The notes: a model not told the origin generated them from the sequence alone. Positions 25,712 to 35,960 are shown, counted from the stretch's first letter. The stretch: DNA of 64,000 nt from Lachnospiraceae bacterium (GCA_024697595.1 JAILFK010000002.1:18456-82455); one strand, 5' to 3'. Translations and numbers: made by a program.

Positions 25712-26593
25712 ATGAAAGATTACATTGTAAGAGCTACAGCGGCAGATGATGCAATAAGAGCATTTGCCATAAATTCAAAAGAGTTAGTGCAGACAGCTCA
25801 GACAAATCATAATACAAGTCCTATAGCTACAGCGGCTTTGGGAAGAATGCTTTCTGCTGGAGCCATGATGGGAGTCATGATGAAGGGTGAAGATGATCTG
25901 CTCACACTTCAGGTACTTGGAAGTGGACCTATTCATGGAATTACAGTAACTGCCAATGCCAAGGGTGAGGTGAAAGGATTTGCCAATGAGACCCAGATTG
26001 ATTTGCCGTTAAATGATCAGGGTAAATTAAATGTAGGCGGTGCAGTTGGTGTTGGTATACTGCGAGTTATCAAGGATATGGGATTGAAGGAGCCTTATGT
26101 TGGAACGGTTCCAATCCAGACAGGAGAGATAGCAGAAGATTTAACTTATTACTTTGCATCAAGTGAACAGGTGCCATCATCAGTTGGCCTGGGGGTGCTT
26201 GTGGATGTGGATGGATCAGTTTTGCAGGCTGGTGGATTCATCATTCAACTTATGCCTTTTGCGTCAGATGAAGTGGTGGAACAGCTTGAAAATAATATAA
26301 AAAATATTGAATCAGTAACCAATATGCTATCTAAAGGGATGACACCAGAAGATATTATAAATGAGGTCCTTGCAGGCTTTGAGGTGAAGTTCTTAGAAAA
26401 TACAGATGCTAAATTTGTATGTGACTGTTCATCTGAGAGAGTTGAGAGAAGTCTTATCGCTTTAGGGGATGAGGATGTAGCCGATATTATTGCAGATGGA
26501 AAACCTATAGAGGTGAAATGCCAGTTTTGTAACAAGGCATATGAATATACTATTGAAGAGCTTATAGAGATGAGAAATAAAGCAAAAAAATAA
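25712..26593 (+). CDS. hslO: Redox-regulated chaperone Hsp33
   Basis: Holdase chaperone activated by oxidation. The 293-residue protein has the N-terminal Hsp33 domain (SPIATAALGRMLSAG, LGSGPIHGI, YYFASSEQVPS) and the C-terminal zinc switch with C237-x-C239 and C270-x2-C273. The start follows the preceding stop codon without a gap, with AAGGAGA inside the upstream gene. In an anaerobe it would protect against oxygen exposure (inference). Confidence 0.95.
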   Translation: MKDYIVRATAADDAIRAFAINSKELVQTAQTNHNTSPIATAALGRMLSAGAMMGVMMKGEDDLLTLQVLGSGPIHGITVTANAKGEVKGFANETQIDLPLNDQGKLNVGGAVGVGILRVIKDMGLKEPYVGTVPIQTGEIAEDLTYYFASSEQVPSSVGLGVLVDVDGSVLQAGGFIIQLMPFASDEVVEQLENNIKNIESVTNMLSKGMTPEDIINEVLAGFEVKFLENTDAKFVCDCSSERVERSLIALGDEDVADIIADGKPIEVKCQFCNKAYEYTIEELIEMRNKAKK

Positions 26594-26604
26594 GAGGGAT
26601 ATCT

Positions 26605-28530
26605 ATGAGAGATGGATTTGTAAAGGTAGCAGCTGTGACACCTAAAATTCAGGTGGCAGATGTGGCAGGAAATGTTAATCGCATAATAGACAATATGTCA
26701 ATTGCCAGCGAGGAAGGTGCCAAGATTGTGGTTTTCCCAGAACTAAGCATAACTGGTTATAGCTGTGGAGATTTGTTTTATCACAAAACACTTTTGCAGG
26801 AAGCATTAGCGGGATTGAAAACTATTGCCAAGGAAAGCGGCAAGTATGATGCTATTTTCTTTGTGGGATTGCCATATGCTTATAAAGGCAAACTTTATAA
26901 TGTGGCAGCCGCAGTGTGCAGTGGTAAGATATTGGGATTTGTCCCTAAAATGTACATGCCTAATTATGCAGAATTTTATGAAGTGAGACAGTTTTGCCCT
27001 GGATTTACAAATGTTATCAATATTAATATAGATGAAAAAACAGAGATACCTTTTGGTTCAAATATAATTTTCACATGTAAATCAATGCCTGAACTATCAA
27101 TTTCAGCTGAAATTTGTGAGGATTTGTGGGTGCCGTGTCCACCTAGTGTGAGCCATTGTGTAAATGGTGCCAATATCATTGTGAATCTATCTGCTAGCAA
27201 TGAGATAGTTGGCAAGAATAGTTATAGAAGAGAATTGGTTAGCACACAATCGGCGAGATTGTATTGTGGATATATTTATGCCAGTGCTGGCGAGGGGGAG
27301 TCGACTCAGGATGTGGTCTATTCTGGACACAATATCATTGCTGAAAATGGTAACGTGTTAAGCGAGTCTGCTCTATATAGACCTGGATATATTGCTACAG
27401 AAATTGACGTGGAAGCCATTGATGTAAAACGCAGAAACATGAATACATTTTTCTCTGAGGATTTGTCAAATAAAAACTATGCTCAGGTGCAGTTTGAAAT
27501 CAATGTATCTGAGACCAATTTATCAAGATTTGTGGATAAAGCGCCTTTCGTCCCTTCCAACAATTCGATTTTGAGAAGTCGTTGCGAGGAGATTTTAGAT
27601 ATTCAGTCTATGGGATTGAAGAAGAGGCTTGCTCATACTAATTGCAAGACTGCAGTTATTGGAATTTCAGGTGGATTGGATTCCACATTGGCTCTTCTTG
27701 TTACAACTAGAGCATTTGATATGTTAGGCCTTGATCGTGAAGGTATTATAGCGGTTACAATGCCTGGGTTTGGTACAACTGATAGAACCTATAATAATGC
27801 AGTGAAGATGATACAAGAGTTGGATGTTTCCTTTAAAGAGATTTCTATAAGGGATGCAGTTATTCAACATTTTTCAGATATAAAACAAGATATAAATAAG
27901 CATGATGTAACTTATGAAAATGGTCAAGCTAGAGAGCGTACTCAGATTTTGATGGACATTGCCAACAAGGAAAATGGTATGGTTATCGGAACTGGCGATA
28001 TGTCAGAGTTGGCCTTGGGATGGGCTACATACAATGGCGATCATATGTCTATGTACGGAGTGAATGTATCAGTGCCAAAGACTTTGGTTAGACATCTTGT
28101 GAGATACTATGCAGATTATCAAGCTGATGAGAAATTGCGAGATGTGCTTCTAGATGTGTTGGATACACCGGTGTCTCCAGAACTTTTGCCACCAAAGGAT
28201 GGTGAGATTTCACAGAAGACAGAGGATTTAGTTGGACCTTATGAGCTTCATGATTTCTTTTTGTATCATTTGATGAGATATGGAAGTAATCCAAGCAAGA
28301 TTTATAGATTGGCAAAACTTGCTTTTGAGGAAGAGTATGATAATGAGACAATATTGAAGTGGTTGAAAACATTTTACAGAAGATTTTTCAGTCAGCAATT
28401 TAAGAGATCTTGTCTTCCTGATGGCCCGAAGGTGGGTACAGTTAGTCTGTCACCTAGAGGCGATTTACGTATGCCGTCAGATGCCGTGGCAGATATTTGG
28501 ATAAATCAGATAGATATGCTAGAACCTTAG
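26605..28530 (+). CDS. nadE: Glutamine-dependent NAD+ synthetase
   Basis: Converts deamido-NAD to NAD using ammonia released from glutamine. The 641-residue two-domain protein has an N-terminal nitrilase-like glutaminase (Glu46 in VVFPELSITGYS, and the nucleophile in AEICEDLWVP) and a C-terminal synthetase with the pyrophosphatase loop GISGGLDSTLA and GTGDMSELALGW. This is the long, glutamine-using form. It follows hslO by 11 bp. Confidence 0.95.
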   Translation: MRDGFVKVAAVTPKIQVADVAGNVNRIIDNMSIASEEGAKIVVFPELSITGYSCGDLFYHKTLLQEALAGLKTIAKESGKYDAIFFVGLPYAYKGKLYNVAAAVCSGKILGFVPKMYMPNYAEFYEVRQFCPGFTNVININIDEKTEIPFGSNIIFTCKSMPELSISAEICEDLWVPCPPSVSHCVNGANIIVNLSASNEIVGKNSYRRELVSTQSARLYCGYIYASAGEGESTQDVVYSGHNIIAENGNVLSESALYRPGYIATEIDVEAIDVKRRNMNTFFSEDLSNKNYAQVQFEINVSETNLSRFVDKAPFVPSNNSILRSRCEEILDIQSMGLKKRLAHTNCKTAVIGISGGLDSTLALLVTTRAFDMLGLDREGIIAVTMPGFGTTDRTYNNAVKMIQELDVSFKEISIRDAVIQHFSDIKQDINKHDVTYENGQARERTQILMDIANKENGMVIGTGDMSELALGWATYNGDHMSMYGVNVSVPKTLVRHLVRYYADYQADEKLRDVLLDVLDTPVSPELLPPKDGEISQKTEDLVGPYELHDFFLYHLMRYGSNPSKIYRLAKLAFEEEYDNETILKWLKTFYRRFFSQQFKRSCLPDGPKVGTVSLSPRGDLRMPSDAVADIWINQIDMLEP

Positions 28531-28576
28531 TGTTGATAAGCATTGATAATATATTTTTTTTATGAAGGGATTAATT

Positions 28577-30418
28577 ATGTTTTTTAAAAAGAAACAAGGA
28601 ACGGATTCTATGGAAGTAAATGTTGATGATCAGGACATTGTGGAATCAACAGATACATCAAGTGAAGAAAATCAGCAGGCTGAAGTGTCTGGTGAGAAGA
28701 AATTTAACTGGAAAAAATTTGGAATAATTGCAGGTTCTATAGCAGGAGTGGCACTTGTGGCATATATTGCAATGGGCGTGTATTTCCAAAGCCATTTTTA
28801 TTTCAACAGTACTGTAAATGGTGCTGATACATCAGGAGTTAGTGTGGAAACTGCCAAGAAGCGCTTAGAAAAGGATGCTAAAGGTTACGAGTTAAAAGTC
28901 ACTGATAAGGATAAAAAAATCGAAACTTTATCTTCTGATGAATTGGGTGTGCATATTGATATTACCGACAAGAAACTACAGAAAATAGTTGATGATCAAA
29001 ATGGATTTAAATGGGGATACTATTTATTTGCCGGAAAAGATTATATAAGTGATAATTTGGTGGCATGTGATGATGAAAAATTGGGTCAAACTGTTTTCGG
29101 CTTGTGGATGAAAATGTCTGAAAATCCAGTGAAGACAGAAAATGCTAATGTCAAATACGAAAAAGGCGAATTTAAAGTCGTAAAAGAAGTTTATGGAACA
29201 GAAATTGAGCTGGAAGATTTTACAAAAAAAGTAAAAGAAAAAATTCTAAATCTGGATAAGTCTTTGGATATGACAGAAGATAAATGTTATAAACAGCCTG
29301 AATATACTTCAGAATCAAAAGAGATTGAAACTTTGATTAAGGATCTAAACAAGTGTGTTGATACTAAAATCACATATACTGTTGGAAGTCAAAAGGAAGA
29401 AGTGCCAAAAGAGTATATCGGTAGCTGGCTCAAAGGTAGTGAGGAAATGAAGCCTGATTTTAATACTGATCTTATGTATGAGTATGTGAAATCAATGGCG
29501 TCTAAATACAATACAGCAGGAAAGCCAAAGACATTGAATACTCAGTATGGTGTTACTGTTACAGTGCCAGGCGGTAATTACGGTTGGTTGATTGACAATG
29601 ATAAAGAAGTAGAACAATTAAAGCAGGATATTTTGGCCGGCAAGGATGTCTCAAGGGATTTTGTATATAAGTATACTGCAGCTAGTCGTGATGGAAATGA
29701 TTATGGTAATACATACGTTGAAATTAACTACACAGCTCAGATGGTTTATCTCATTGTAAACGGTAATTGTGTTATGTCTACACCTTGTGTTACAGGAAAT
29801 CCAAACAATGGACATTACACACCATGTGGAGCATATAGAATTACATATTGTGAAAAGGATGCAATTCTAAAAGGCGATAATTACAGAACGCATGTAAGCT
29901 ATTGGATGCCATTTAATGGAGATATTGGTTTACATGACGCAATATGGCAAAAGTCATTCGGCGGACAGAGATATAGAGAGGGATTTGGTTCTCATGGATG
30001 TGTAAATCTACCGCTTAATGCAGCAGGTACAATTTTTGCAAATGTAAAAACTGGATATCCTGTTTTGTTGTATGAGTTGCCAGGAACAGAAACTATTGAT
30101 ACATTGACAAAGCAAAAAGCGCAGGAATGTATGAACGCTATTAATGCTATAGGAAATGTGTCACCACAGAGTGGTGAGGCTATTGCAAATGCTAGAAGAA
30201 TGTATGAGGAATTGACAGATTCTGGAAAGGGAGCGGTTACTAATTTACAGGTTCTTATAGATTCGGAAAATGCTTACAATGGTATTTTGGGACAGATAAT
30301 TCAACAGCAGCAAGCAGCAGAGCAAGCAGCACAGCAAGCAGCGGAGCAAGCGGCGGCTGAGAAAGCGGCTCAGGAAGCTGCACAGAAACAAAATGCTACA
30401 GAACAAGGAGCACAATAG
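28577..30418 (+). CDS. Membrane-anchored L,D-transpeptidase (YkuD) with Ala/Gln-rich tail
   Basis: The ATG at 28577 (MFFKKKQGTDS) follows AAGGGA by 6 bases and is preferred to an in-frame ATG at 28562 without a binding site. The 613-residue protein has an acidic cytoplasmic N terminus, one membrane helix at about 45-67 (FGIIAGSIAGVALVAYIAM), an extracellular region like the peptidoglycan-binding-4 domain, and a YkuD catalytic domain with SHGCVN (H473, C475). It would make 3-3 peptidoglycan cross-links outside the membrane. The last 35 or so residues are a low-complexity Ala/Gln repeat of unknown role. Confidence 0.9.
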   Translation: MFFKKKQGTDSMEVNVDDQDIVESTDTSSEENQQAEVSGEKKFNWKKFGIIAGSIAGVALVAYIAMGVYFQSHFYFNSTVNGADTSGVSVETAKKRLEKDAKGYELKVTDKDKKIETLSSDELGVHIDITDKKLQKIVDDQNGFKWGYYLFAGKDYISDNLVACDDEKLGQTVFGLWMKMSENPVKTENANVKYEKGEFKVVKEVYGTEIELEDFTKKVKEKILNLDKSLDMTEDKCYKQPEYTSESKEIETLIKDLNKCVDTKITYTVGSQKEEVPKEYIGSWLKGSEEMKPDFNTDLMYEYVKSMASKYNTAGKPKTLNTQYGVTVTVPGGNYGWLIDNDKEVEQLKQDILAGKDVSRDFVYKYTAASRDGNDYGNTYVEINYTAQMVYLIVNGNCVMSTPCVTGNPNNGHYTPCGAYRITYCEKDAILKGDNYRTHVSYWMPFNGDIGLHDAIWQKSFGGQRYREGFGSHGCVNLPLNAAGTIFANVKTGYPVLLYELPGTETIDTLTKQKAQECMNAINAIGNVSPQSGEAIANARRMYEELTDSGKGAVTNLQVLIDSENAYNGILGQIIQQQQAAEQAAQQAAEQAAAEKAAQEAAQKQNATEQGAQ

Positions 30419-30493
30419 CGGCAAACAGCACAAGGTCAGTAGAACGTGATAAAACATAACAGTAAATAGAACTAGAAGAATAAAGAGGTTATT

Positions 30494-31549
30494 ATGAGCA
30501 AGTGGGAAGAAAATGTGCGTAGGGTTGAGCCTTATGTACCAGGAGAACAACCAAAAGTTGCCAATATAATAAAGTTAAATACCAATGAGAATCCATATCC
30601 ACCTTCTTCAAAGGTGAAGGAGGTTTTGGAAAATGTAAAGTACGAGGATTTGAGATTATATCCAGATCCTGCAGCTTATGACTTGGTTCATGCAATCGCA
30701 CAAAGAAAGGGATTAGATGACAATCAGGTGTTTGTTGGTGTGGGCTCTGATGATGTGTTGGCCATGAGCTTTCTCACATTTTTCAATTCAAATAAGCCAA
30801 TACTATTTCCAGATATAACTTATTCATTTTATGATGTGTGGGCTGATATCTTTAGAATCAAGTATGAGACCAAAGCATTGGCAGAAGATTTTACAATAAA
30901 TGTTGATGATTACAAGGTGCCAAATGGTGGAATTATAATTCCAAATCCAAATGCGCCAACAGGTCTAGAGGCGCCACTTTCTCATATTGAGGCAATTGTG
31001 GCTGCAAACCCTGATTCAGTGGTTATTATAGATGAGGCATACGTAGATTTTGGTGGGACATCAGCACTTCCTTTGATTGAAAAATATGACAATCTATTGG
31101 TGGTTCAGACATTTTCAAAATCTAGATCTCTAGCGGGAAGCAGAATAGGATTTGCCATGGGTAATCCAAAAATGATATCATATCTAAATGATTGTAAATA
31201 TTCATTTAACTCATATACAATGGATAGAATCACAATCGAAGTTGGAAAAGCAGCAATAGAGGATGAGGATTATTTCAATTCTTCAGTGGCTGATATAATT
31301 GCTACTAGAGAATGGACCAAGGATGAACTCAGTGACCTGGGATTTGAATTTCCAAATTCCACATCTAATTTTATCTTTGCTTCCCATAAAAGTGTTCCAG
31401 CGGAGGAAATATTTAATAAGTTAAAAGAGCGCAATATTTTTGTGCGCTATTTTAAAAAGCCAAGGATTGATAATTATTTGAGAATCACAATTGGTACTGA
31501 CCAGCAGATGAAAGCTTTAATCGAGGCTTTAAAAGATATCGTTGGTTAA
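30494..31549 (+). CDS. hisC: Histidinol-phosphate aminotransferase
   Basis: PLP enzyme of histidine synthesis. The 351 residues include KLNTNENPYPPS, VGSDDVLAM, NPNAPTG, IIDEAYVDF, and the PLP lysine in FSKSRSLAGSRIG, then NYLRITIG. It stands apart from the other his genes in this window (hisA at 50736, hisS at 62407). AGAGGTTATT precedes the ATG. Some HisC-like enzymes act on other amino acids, but the motif set fits HisC well. Confidence 0.92.
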   Translation: MSKWEENVRRVEPYVPGEQPKVANIIKLNTNENPYPPSSKVKEVLENVKYEDLRLYPDPAAYDLVHAIAQRKGLDDNQVFVGVGSDDVLAMSFLTFFNSNKPILFPDITYSFYDVWADIFRIKYETKALAEDFTINVDDYKVPNGGIIIPNPNAPTGLEAPLSHIEAIVAANPDSVVIIDEAYVDFGGTSALPLIEKYDNLLVVQTFSKSRSLAGSRIGFAMGNPKMISYLNDCKYSFNSYTMDRITIEVGKAAIEDEDYFNSSVADIIATREWTKDELSDLGFEFPNSTSNFIFASHKSVPAEEIFNKLKERNIFVRYFKKPRIDNYLRITIGTDQQMKALIEALKDIVG

Positions 31550-31574
31550 TATATAGAATTTTAAGGAGTTAATT

Positions 31575-32075
31575 ATGTCAACTTTTACAAAGTATGTAGT
31601 AGTATTTTTAATGTCAATGGTTCCACTTGTAGAGCTTAGAGGAGCTATTCCATTTGCACATGGATTTGCAACAGCAGATCCAAATTTCAACCTGGTTTTA
31701 GGATATGTGCTTATTGCAATTGGAAATATGATTCCAGTTCCACTTATCTATTTCTTTGCCAGAAAAGTATTGGAGTGGGGCAAGGATAAACGATTTATCG
31801 GAAAATTTTTCACATTCTGCCTTGAGAAGGGTGAGAAGGGTGGAAAGAAGCTTGAAGCCAAGGCTGGAAAAGGATTATTCTTTGCATTGATGCTTTTTGT
31901 AGGAATTCCAGTTCCAGGTACAGGTGCATGGACAGGAACACTTGCAGCATCAATTCTTGATATGGATTTTAAGTCAACTGTACTTGCGGTAATCTGCGGT
32001 ATTGCTTTAGCCGGAGTTATCATGGGAGTTGTGTCAGCACTTGGATTTGGCGCAGCACTTGGAATTGCTGGATAA
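31575..32075 (+). CDS. Small multidrug-export family membrane protein (COG2426-like)
   Basis: A 166-residue integral membrane protein with four or five hydrophobic segments. The opening MVPLVELRGAIPFAHG and the central GIPVPGTGAWTG match the Sm_multidrug_ex family (PF06695, COG2426), which is named as putative small multidrug export but is functionally poorly defined. AAGGAG precedes the ATG. Its stop is followed within a few bases by the ribosome binding site of the next small gene. Confidence 0.85.
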   Translation: MSTFTKYVVVFLMSMVPLVELRGAIPFAHGFATADPNFNLVLGYVLIAIGNMIPVPLIYFFARKVLEWGKDKRFIGKFFTFCLEKGEKGGKKLEAKAGKGLFFALMLFVGIPVPGTGAWTGTLAASILDMDFKSTVLAVICGIALAGVIMGVVSALGFGAALGIAG

Positions 32076-32085
32076 GGAGGCCATT

Positions 32086-32271
32086 ATGGCAAAAGAAGTA
32101 TCGAATTGCGAAATGTGTAATAATTTCATATATGATGATGAGGAGGAGTGTTACGTATGTGACATGAATCTTGACGAGGATGAGATGTACAAGTTTCTCA
32201 CAGGTACTTACGATGCCTGCCCTTATTATCAGTCCAATGATGAGTATCTGATTGTAAGACATCAGATGTAA
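32086..32271 (+). CDS. Small Cys-rich acidic protein (DUF6472-like)
   Basis: A 61-residue protein with the start at 32086 set by AAGGAGG. It has CEMC (CxxC), YVCD and CPYY cysteines and long acidic runs (YDDDEEEC, LDEDEMYKF), ending DEYLIVRHQM. The spacing suggests a small metal-binding (zinc ribbon-like) fold. I believe this is the DUF6472 family of Clostridia, function unknown. It shares a transcript with the upstream membrane protein and is followed by a terminator. Confidence 0.75.
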   Translation: MAKEVSNCEMCNNFIYDDEEECYVCDMNLDEDEMYKFLTGTYDACPYYQSNDEYLIVRHQM

Positions 32272-32301
32272 GCATTACATGTAAGATATATGATTTGAAC
32301 T

Positions 32302-32332
32302 AGAGACCACAACATATAGTGGTCTCTTTTTT
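32302..32332 (+). terminator. Intrinsic terminator
   Basis: AGAGACCAC (32302-32310) pairs perfectly with GTGGTCTCT (32319-32327) around AACATATA, followed by a T-tract. Confidence 0.9.
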
Positions 32333-32430
32333 ATATTTTTTATGAAAAATATAGACAAGAACCACTAAATGTTGTATAATTTACTTGGATTTTTGGTAAA
32401 TGTTAACTACATGTTTGAAGGAGTTTTTTC

Positions 32431-32865
32431 ATGGGTCAGACACTAGAGGAACAGCGCCTTGAGTTAGAAGCGCAGCGCCAACAGTTGGAACAAGATCAAG
32501 AAAGTTTTTTGCGAAAAGTTCAATGGGAGACTGAGAGAATCGAGAGAGAGAAACAGCTCTTCGATATGAAGCTTCGAATTTTGGAAGAAGAATTACAGAA
32601 GTTAGCGGCAGACAAAGAAGACTTTGAAAGACAGAAAGCATTTTACGACAGAGTGAGTCAGTACGAAGCTCAACAATCTATCCAAGAGAGCAATATTGTG
32701 CGGGGAGAGTTATTCTTTATTGGTGTGGAGAATAAAGCTTCATTAAAGAAACGTTATAAAGACTTGATCAAAATTTATCATCCAGATAATACAGCTGGTG
32801 ATAACAATACCGTTCAGGAGATCAATCATGAATATGAGAGACTTAGAATGGTAATGGAAGCATAA
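32431..32865 (+). CDS. Coiled-coil protein with C-terminal J-domain
   Basis: A 144-residue protein. Residues 1-85 are a highly charged heptad coiled coil rich in Glu, Gln, Arg and Lys. Residues about 95-144 form a short J-domain with the diagnostic HPD at 117-119 in IKIYHPDN and a following helix INHEYERLRMV. J-domains stimulate the ATPase of DnaK-type chaperones, so this may recruit DnaK to an oligomer formed by the coiled coil (inference). GAAGGAG precedes the ATG. It is a single gene between two terminators. Confidence 0.82.
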   Translation: MGQTLEEQRLELEAQRQQLEQDQESFLRKVQWETERIEREKQLFDMKLRILEEELQKLAADKEDFERQKAFYDRVSQYEAQQSIQESNIVRGELFFIGVENKASLKKRYKDLIKIYHPDNTAGDNNTVQEINHEYERLRMVMEA

Positions 32866-32885
32866 TTGAATATAGTTTATAAATT

Positions 32886-32926
32886 ATCTCCTGCGAGTAT
32901 TTTTGTACTTGTGGGAGATTTTTTTA
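32886..32926 (+). terminator. Intrinsic terminator
   Basis: ATCTCCTGCGAGTA (32886-32899) pairs with TACTTGTGGGAGAT (32906-32919), 14 positions with three wobbles, followed by seven T residues. Confidence 0.88.
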
Positions 32927-33097
32927 TTTTGAGTGATATAAATTGATTTGAGTGTTATAATTTAATTTGGGTAGTATAATTAATTTAATATAACTTTATG
33001 AAAGATACTTGAGATTTACTATTAGCTTGTATTGTAAGACGGACAAAAGACTTGATATTATTTTACTTTATAAGTGTCGTAGAGGGGTAGATGCATT

Positions 33098-35614
33098 ATG
33101 GGAAAATTTAAAGATTTTTTTCTAGACTTTTATCATAGTCATTTTGACACAAGGGTTAATTCACTGCGCCTTGTGTTATTTAATATAGTGGTTTTTATAG
33201 CATTGCTGGGAGGACTGCTATCTATATTGTTTGTTTTTGTTTCTAAAGGTCCCACAGAACAATTAGAGCCTATGGTTGTAGCTATTTTGGTTGGTGCCAT
33301 AGCGACTATATATACCAATAAAAAAGGAAATCTAAAGGCCGGTTCACTGATTATATGTGTGACAGTAACTATGGTGGTATTTCCGTTGCTTTTCTTTATG
33401 AGTGGTGGTGCCTTAAGTGGAATGATTTGTTGGTTCGTCTTGGGCTTATTTTTTATCTTTGTACTTTTGGATGGCGTGACATTTGTGGTCATGTTTGTGT
33501 TAAATGTTTTGGAGATAATTGCATGTTATCTAATAAATGTTACTCATCCTGATTGGATTGTTGAACAAACATCTTATGAGTCCTTTGTGGTTGATACAAT
33601 TCAGAGTCTTGTCATTGTTGCTATTGCAATGGGTATGTTGGTGAAATCTACATTAAAGATTTATGATCAGCGTCTAGAAGATATTGAAGATTATAACGCA
33701 AGACTCGAAAAGGCCAATGATGTGGCGAGAGATGCCATAGAGGAGGCAGAGGTGGCCAACAAGGCAAAATCAGAATTTTTGGCAAATATGTCTCATGAAA
33801 TTCGTACACCTATCAATACGATTATGGGTATGAATGAGATGATTATGCGCAAGAGTGAGGATGAGAAGATATTGGAGTATTCTAATGACATCCAGTCATC
33901 TAGTTCAAGTTTACTTAGCATAATAGATGATATATTGGATTTTTCCAAGATCGAATCAGGAAACATGGAATTAAACTTCGATGAATACAGTCTCGAAGAA
34001 CTTTTGCACAGTGTATCTATAATGTTTTCACAAAAGGCAGCTGAGAAAAATATTGAATTTAACATAAATCTAAATCCGGAGTTGCCATCAAAGTTGTATG
34101 GTGATGAGTTTAGACTGAGAGAAATTTTAAACAATTTATTGAGTAATGCGCTTAAATATACGCGAGAGGGAAAAGTTTCTCTGACCATAAATGGTAGAGT
34201 TGAAGATGATATTTGTAATATCCAATTTGCTGTAGAAGATACAGGTATCGGAATAAAGTCTGAGGATATTCATCGCTTGAGAGAAGCTTTTGTCAGACTT
34301 GATGTGAAGAAGAATAGAAATGTGGAAGGCACCGGATTAGGACTTTCTATTACTGAGAATCTAATCCATTTGATGAATTCAGAATTAGAGATTGAAAGTA
34401 CTTATGGCAAGGGCAGTAAATTTAGTTTTGTTTTAGAGCAAAAAGTTATGGATAGCGAGCCGGTTGGAGTGGTTGATGTGCAAAAGACTGTTGTTGAAAA
34501 TGTACATCACACCAGTAGATTTTTGGCCCCTGAAATCACTATATTGGTGGTGGATGACAATCTAATGAATCGAAAAGTTTTCGCAGCTCTTTTAGAGGAG
34601 ACTGATGTGGATGTGGATGAGGCTGAAAGTGGAATGCAATGTCTAGAGATGGTGAAAGAAAAACATTATGACATTATTTTCATGGATCAGATGATGCCAG
34701 AGATGGATGGATTTGAAACATTTGACGCATTGCAAGTTTTAGAGGGAAACAAGAGTGCAGGCGTTCCTATTGTGGCATTGACAGCCAATGCTATTGTGGG
34801 TGTGAAGGAAAGCTTTTTAGAGCATGGCTTCGCAGAATATTTATCAAAACCTGTAAATCCAGATGAGCTTGAAGAAGTGATATATGACTTGATGCACAAG
34901 GCTGGTAAAACTATGGATGTTTCAGAATATGAGGCGGCAAAAGCAAAAGAGGATGTTGAGGAAAATGATAAGAGAATTGATTCATTACCTGCCATTACAG
35001 GATTTGATTGGAATATTGCCATTACACATTTTATAAGTTCCAAGGTGTTGTGGGAATTTCTACATGATTTTTATAAGACGTATGATGTGTTTAGAAACAA
35101 GATAGAGGGGTTGTACAAGGGCATTTTTGATACCAATTGGGATGAGTTAAATAATATCAATGGAATGGCTGATTCTATTGATGCTTATAGAATTGAAGTT
35201 CATGCATTAAAGAGTAATGCAGCCATGTTTGGGCAGATGCAGTTGTCAGCATTGAATAAGATTTTGGAAGAGGCTGCTAAGACTTCCGATTTGGATAGAA
35301 TAAAAATTATTCATCCACTTATGATGGAGGAATGGGAGAGAGCTATTTCGAATCTGTCTGAGTATATAGAGGACGAACAAAAGACAATTATGGAAGACAA
35401 GGGCTGGATTATTTCCATGTTGTCCATGTTGCAGATAGCCCTTGGAGAATTGGATTACACCAAGGCTGACGAGATTATGGCCATGCTCAATTCATATACA
35501 TATGAGGACGATTTAAAGAGTAAAATATCTGAGATTGATATTATGGTTACCAATCTTGAAGCGGAGAATGCTGGCTCTGCTATATCAAAATTGGTGGATG
35601 AAATAAGTGGATGA
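33098..35614 (+). CDS. Hybrid sensor histidine kinase (membrane-HisKA-HATPase-REC-HPt)
   Basis: An 838-residue phosphorelay protein. About five or six membrane helices fill residues 20-190, with no large extracellular sensor. A coiled coil leads to HisKA with His233 in SHEIRTP, then an HATPase domain ([23 protein letters not shown]). A receiver follows with phospho-acceptor Asp530 in [13 protein letters not shown] and the conserved Lys in YLSKPV, then an HPt domain with His702 in VHALKSNA. All relay steps except a final response regulator are present. No partner regulator is adjacent. It directly precedes the cobalamin riboswitch, but a shared function is not shown. AGAGGGGT precedes the ATG. 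Confidence 0.93.
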   Translation: MGKFKDFFLDFYHSHFDTRVNSLRLVLFNIVVFIALLGGLLSILFVFVSKGPTEQLEPMVVAILVGAIATIYTNKKGNLKAGSLIICVTVTMVVFPLLFFMSGGALSGMICWFVLGLFFIFVLLDGVTFVVMFVLNVLEIIACYLINVTHPDWIVEQTSYESFVVDTIQSLVIVAIAMGMLVKSTLKIYDQRLEDIEDYNARLEKANDVARDAIEEAEVANKAKSEFLANMSHEIRTPINTIMGMNEMIMRKSEDEKILEYSNDIQSSSSSLLSIIDDILDFSKIESGNMELNFDEYSLEELLHSVSIMFSQKAAEKNIEFNINLNPELPSKLYGDEFRLREILNNLLSNALKYTREGKVSLTINGRVEDDICNIQFAVEDTGIGIKSEDIHRLREAFVRLDVKKNRNVEGTGLGLSITENLIHLMNSELEIESTYGKGSKFSFVLEQKVMDSEPVGVVDVQKTVVENVHHTSRFLAPEITILVVDDNLMNRKVFAALLEETDVDVDEAESGMQCLEMVKEKHYDIIFMDQMMPEMDGFETFDALQVLEGNKSAGVPIVALTANAIVGVKESFLEHGFAEYLSKPVNPDELEEVIYDLMHKAGKTMDVSEYEAAKAKEDVEENDKRIDSLPAITGFDWNIAITHFISSKVLWEFLHDFYKTYDVFRNKIEGLYKGIFDTNWDELNNINGMADSIDAYRIEVHALKSNAAMFGQMQLSALNKILEEAAKTSDLDRIKIIHPLMMEEWERAISNLSEYIEDEQKTIMEDKGWIISMLSMLQIALGELDYTKADEIMAMLNSYTYEDDLKSKISEIDIMVTNLEAENAGSAISKLVDEISG

Positions 35615-35702
35615 TGGTACCGCAACAGTACAAGAAAAAACTGTACAATAATATTTGAATAACATAAATCATGTATTTGAAGTATATGAAGTTTGTATTA
35701 GA

Positions 35703-35731
35703 TTGACATATTTAGGCGCATAATATAAGAT
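35703..35731 (+). promoter_or_regulatory. Promoter of the cobalamin riboswitch transcript
   Basis: A consensus -35 TTGACA (35703-35708) and TAAGAT (35726-35731) are 17 bp apart, just upstream of the riboswitch aptamer. Confidence 0.65.
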
Positions 35732-35754
35732 GGTTTAGATAAATAAATACGCGA

Positions 35755-35960
35755 AAACTTATGATGTAGCAATACTTAATAGGGAATTCGGTGAGAGGCC
35801 GAAACAACAGCCATTACTGTATGAGGTTAATGATTCATATTCCATTGAAGCTTAAAGATATAGGCGCAGCAACGCGATATATAAAAAACCTTCGAGAAGG
35901 AGAATCAATTATAGTATTTTTAATGCTATCTCTAAGTCAGGAGACCTGTCATAAGCGAGG
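35755..35960 (+). ncRNA. Cobalamin riboswitch
   Basis: The conserved parts of the B12 aptamer are recognisable in order: the P1 arm CTTATGA (35758-35764), the core AATAGGGAATTCGGTGAGAG then GCCGAAAC, AACAGCC and ACTGT (35778-35820), and the B12 box AGTCAGGAGACCTG (35936-35948), closed by TCATAAG (35949-35955), the complement of P1. The stretch between ACTGT and the B12 box is about 115 nt, longer than in a compact aptamer, and has extra hairpins including ACCTTCGAGAAGG. A terminator about 120 nt downstream (36075-36107) may be the expression platform. The next genes encode corrinoid-type uptake functions, as expected. Confidence 0.88.
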
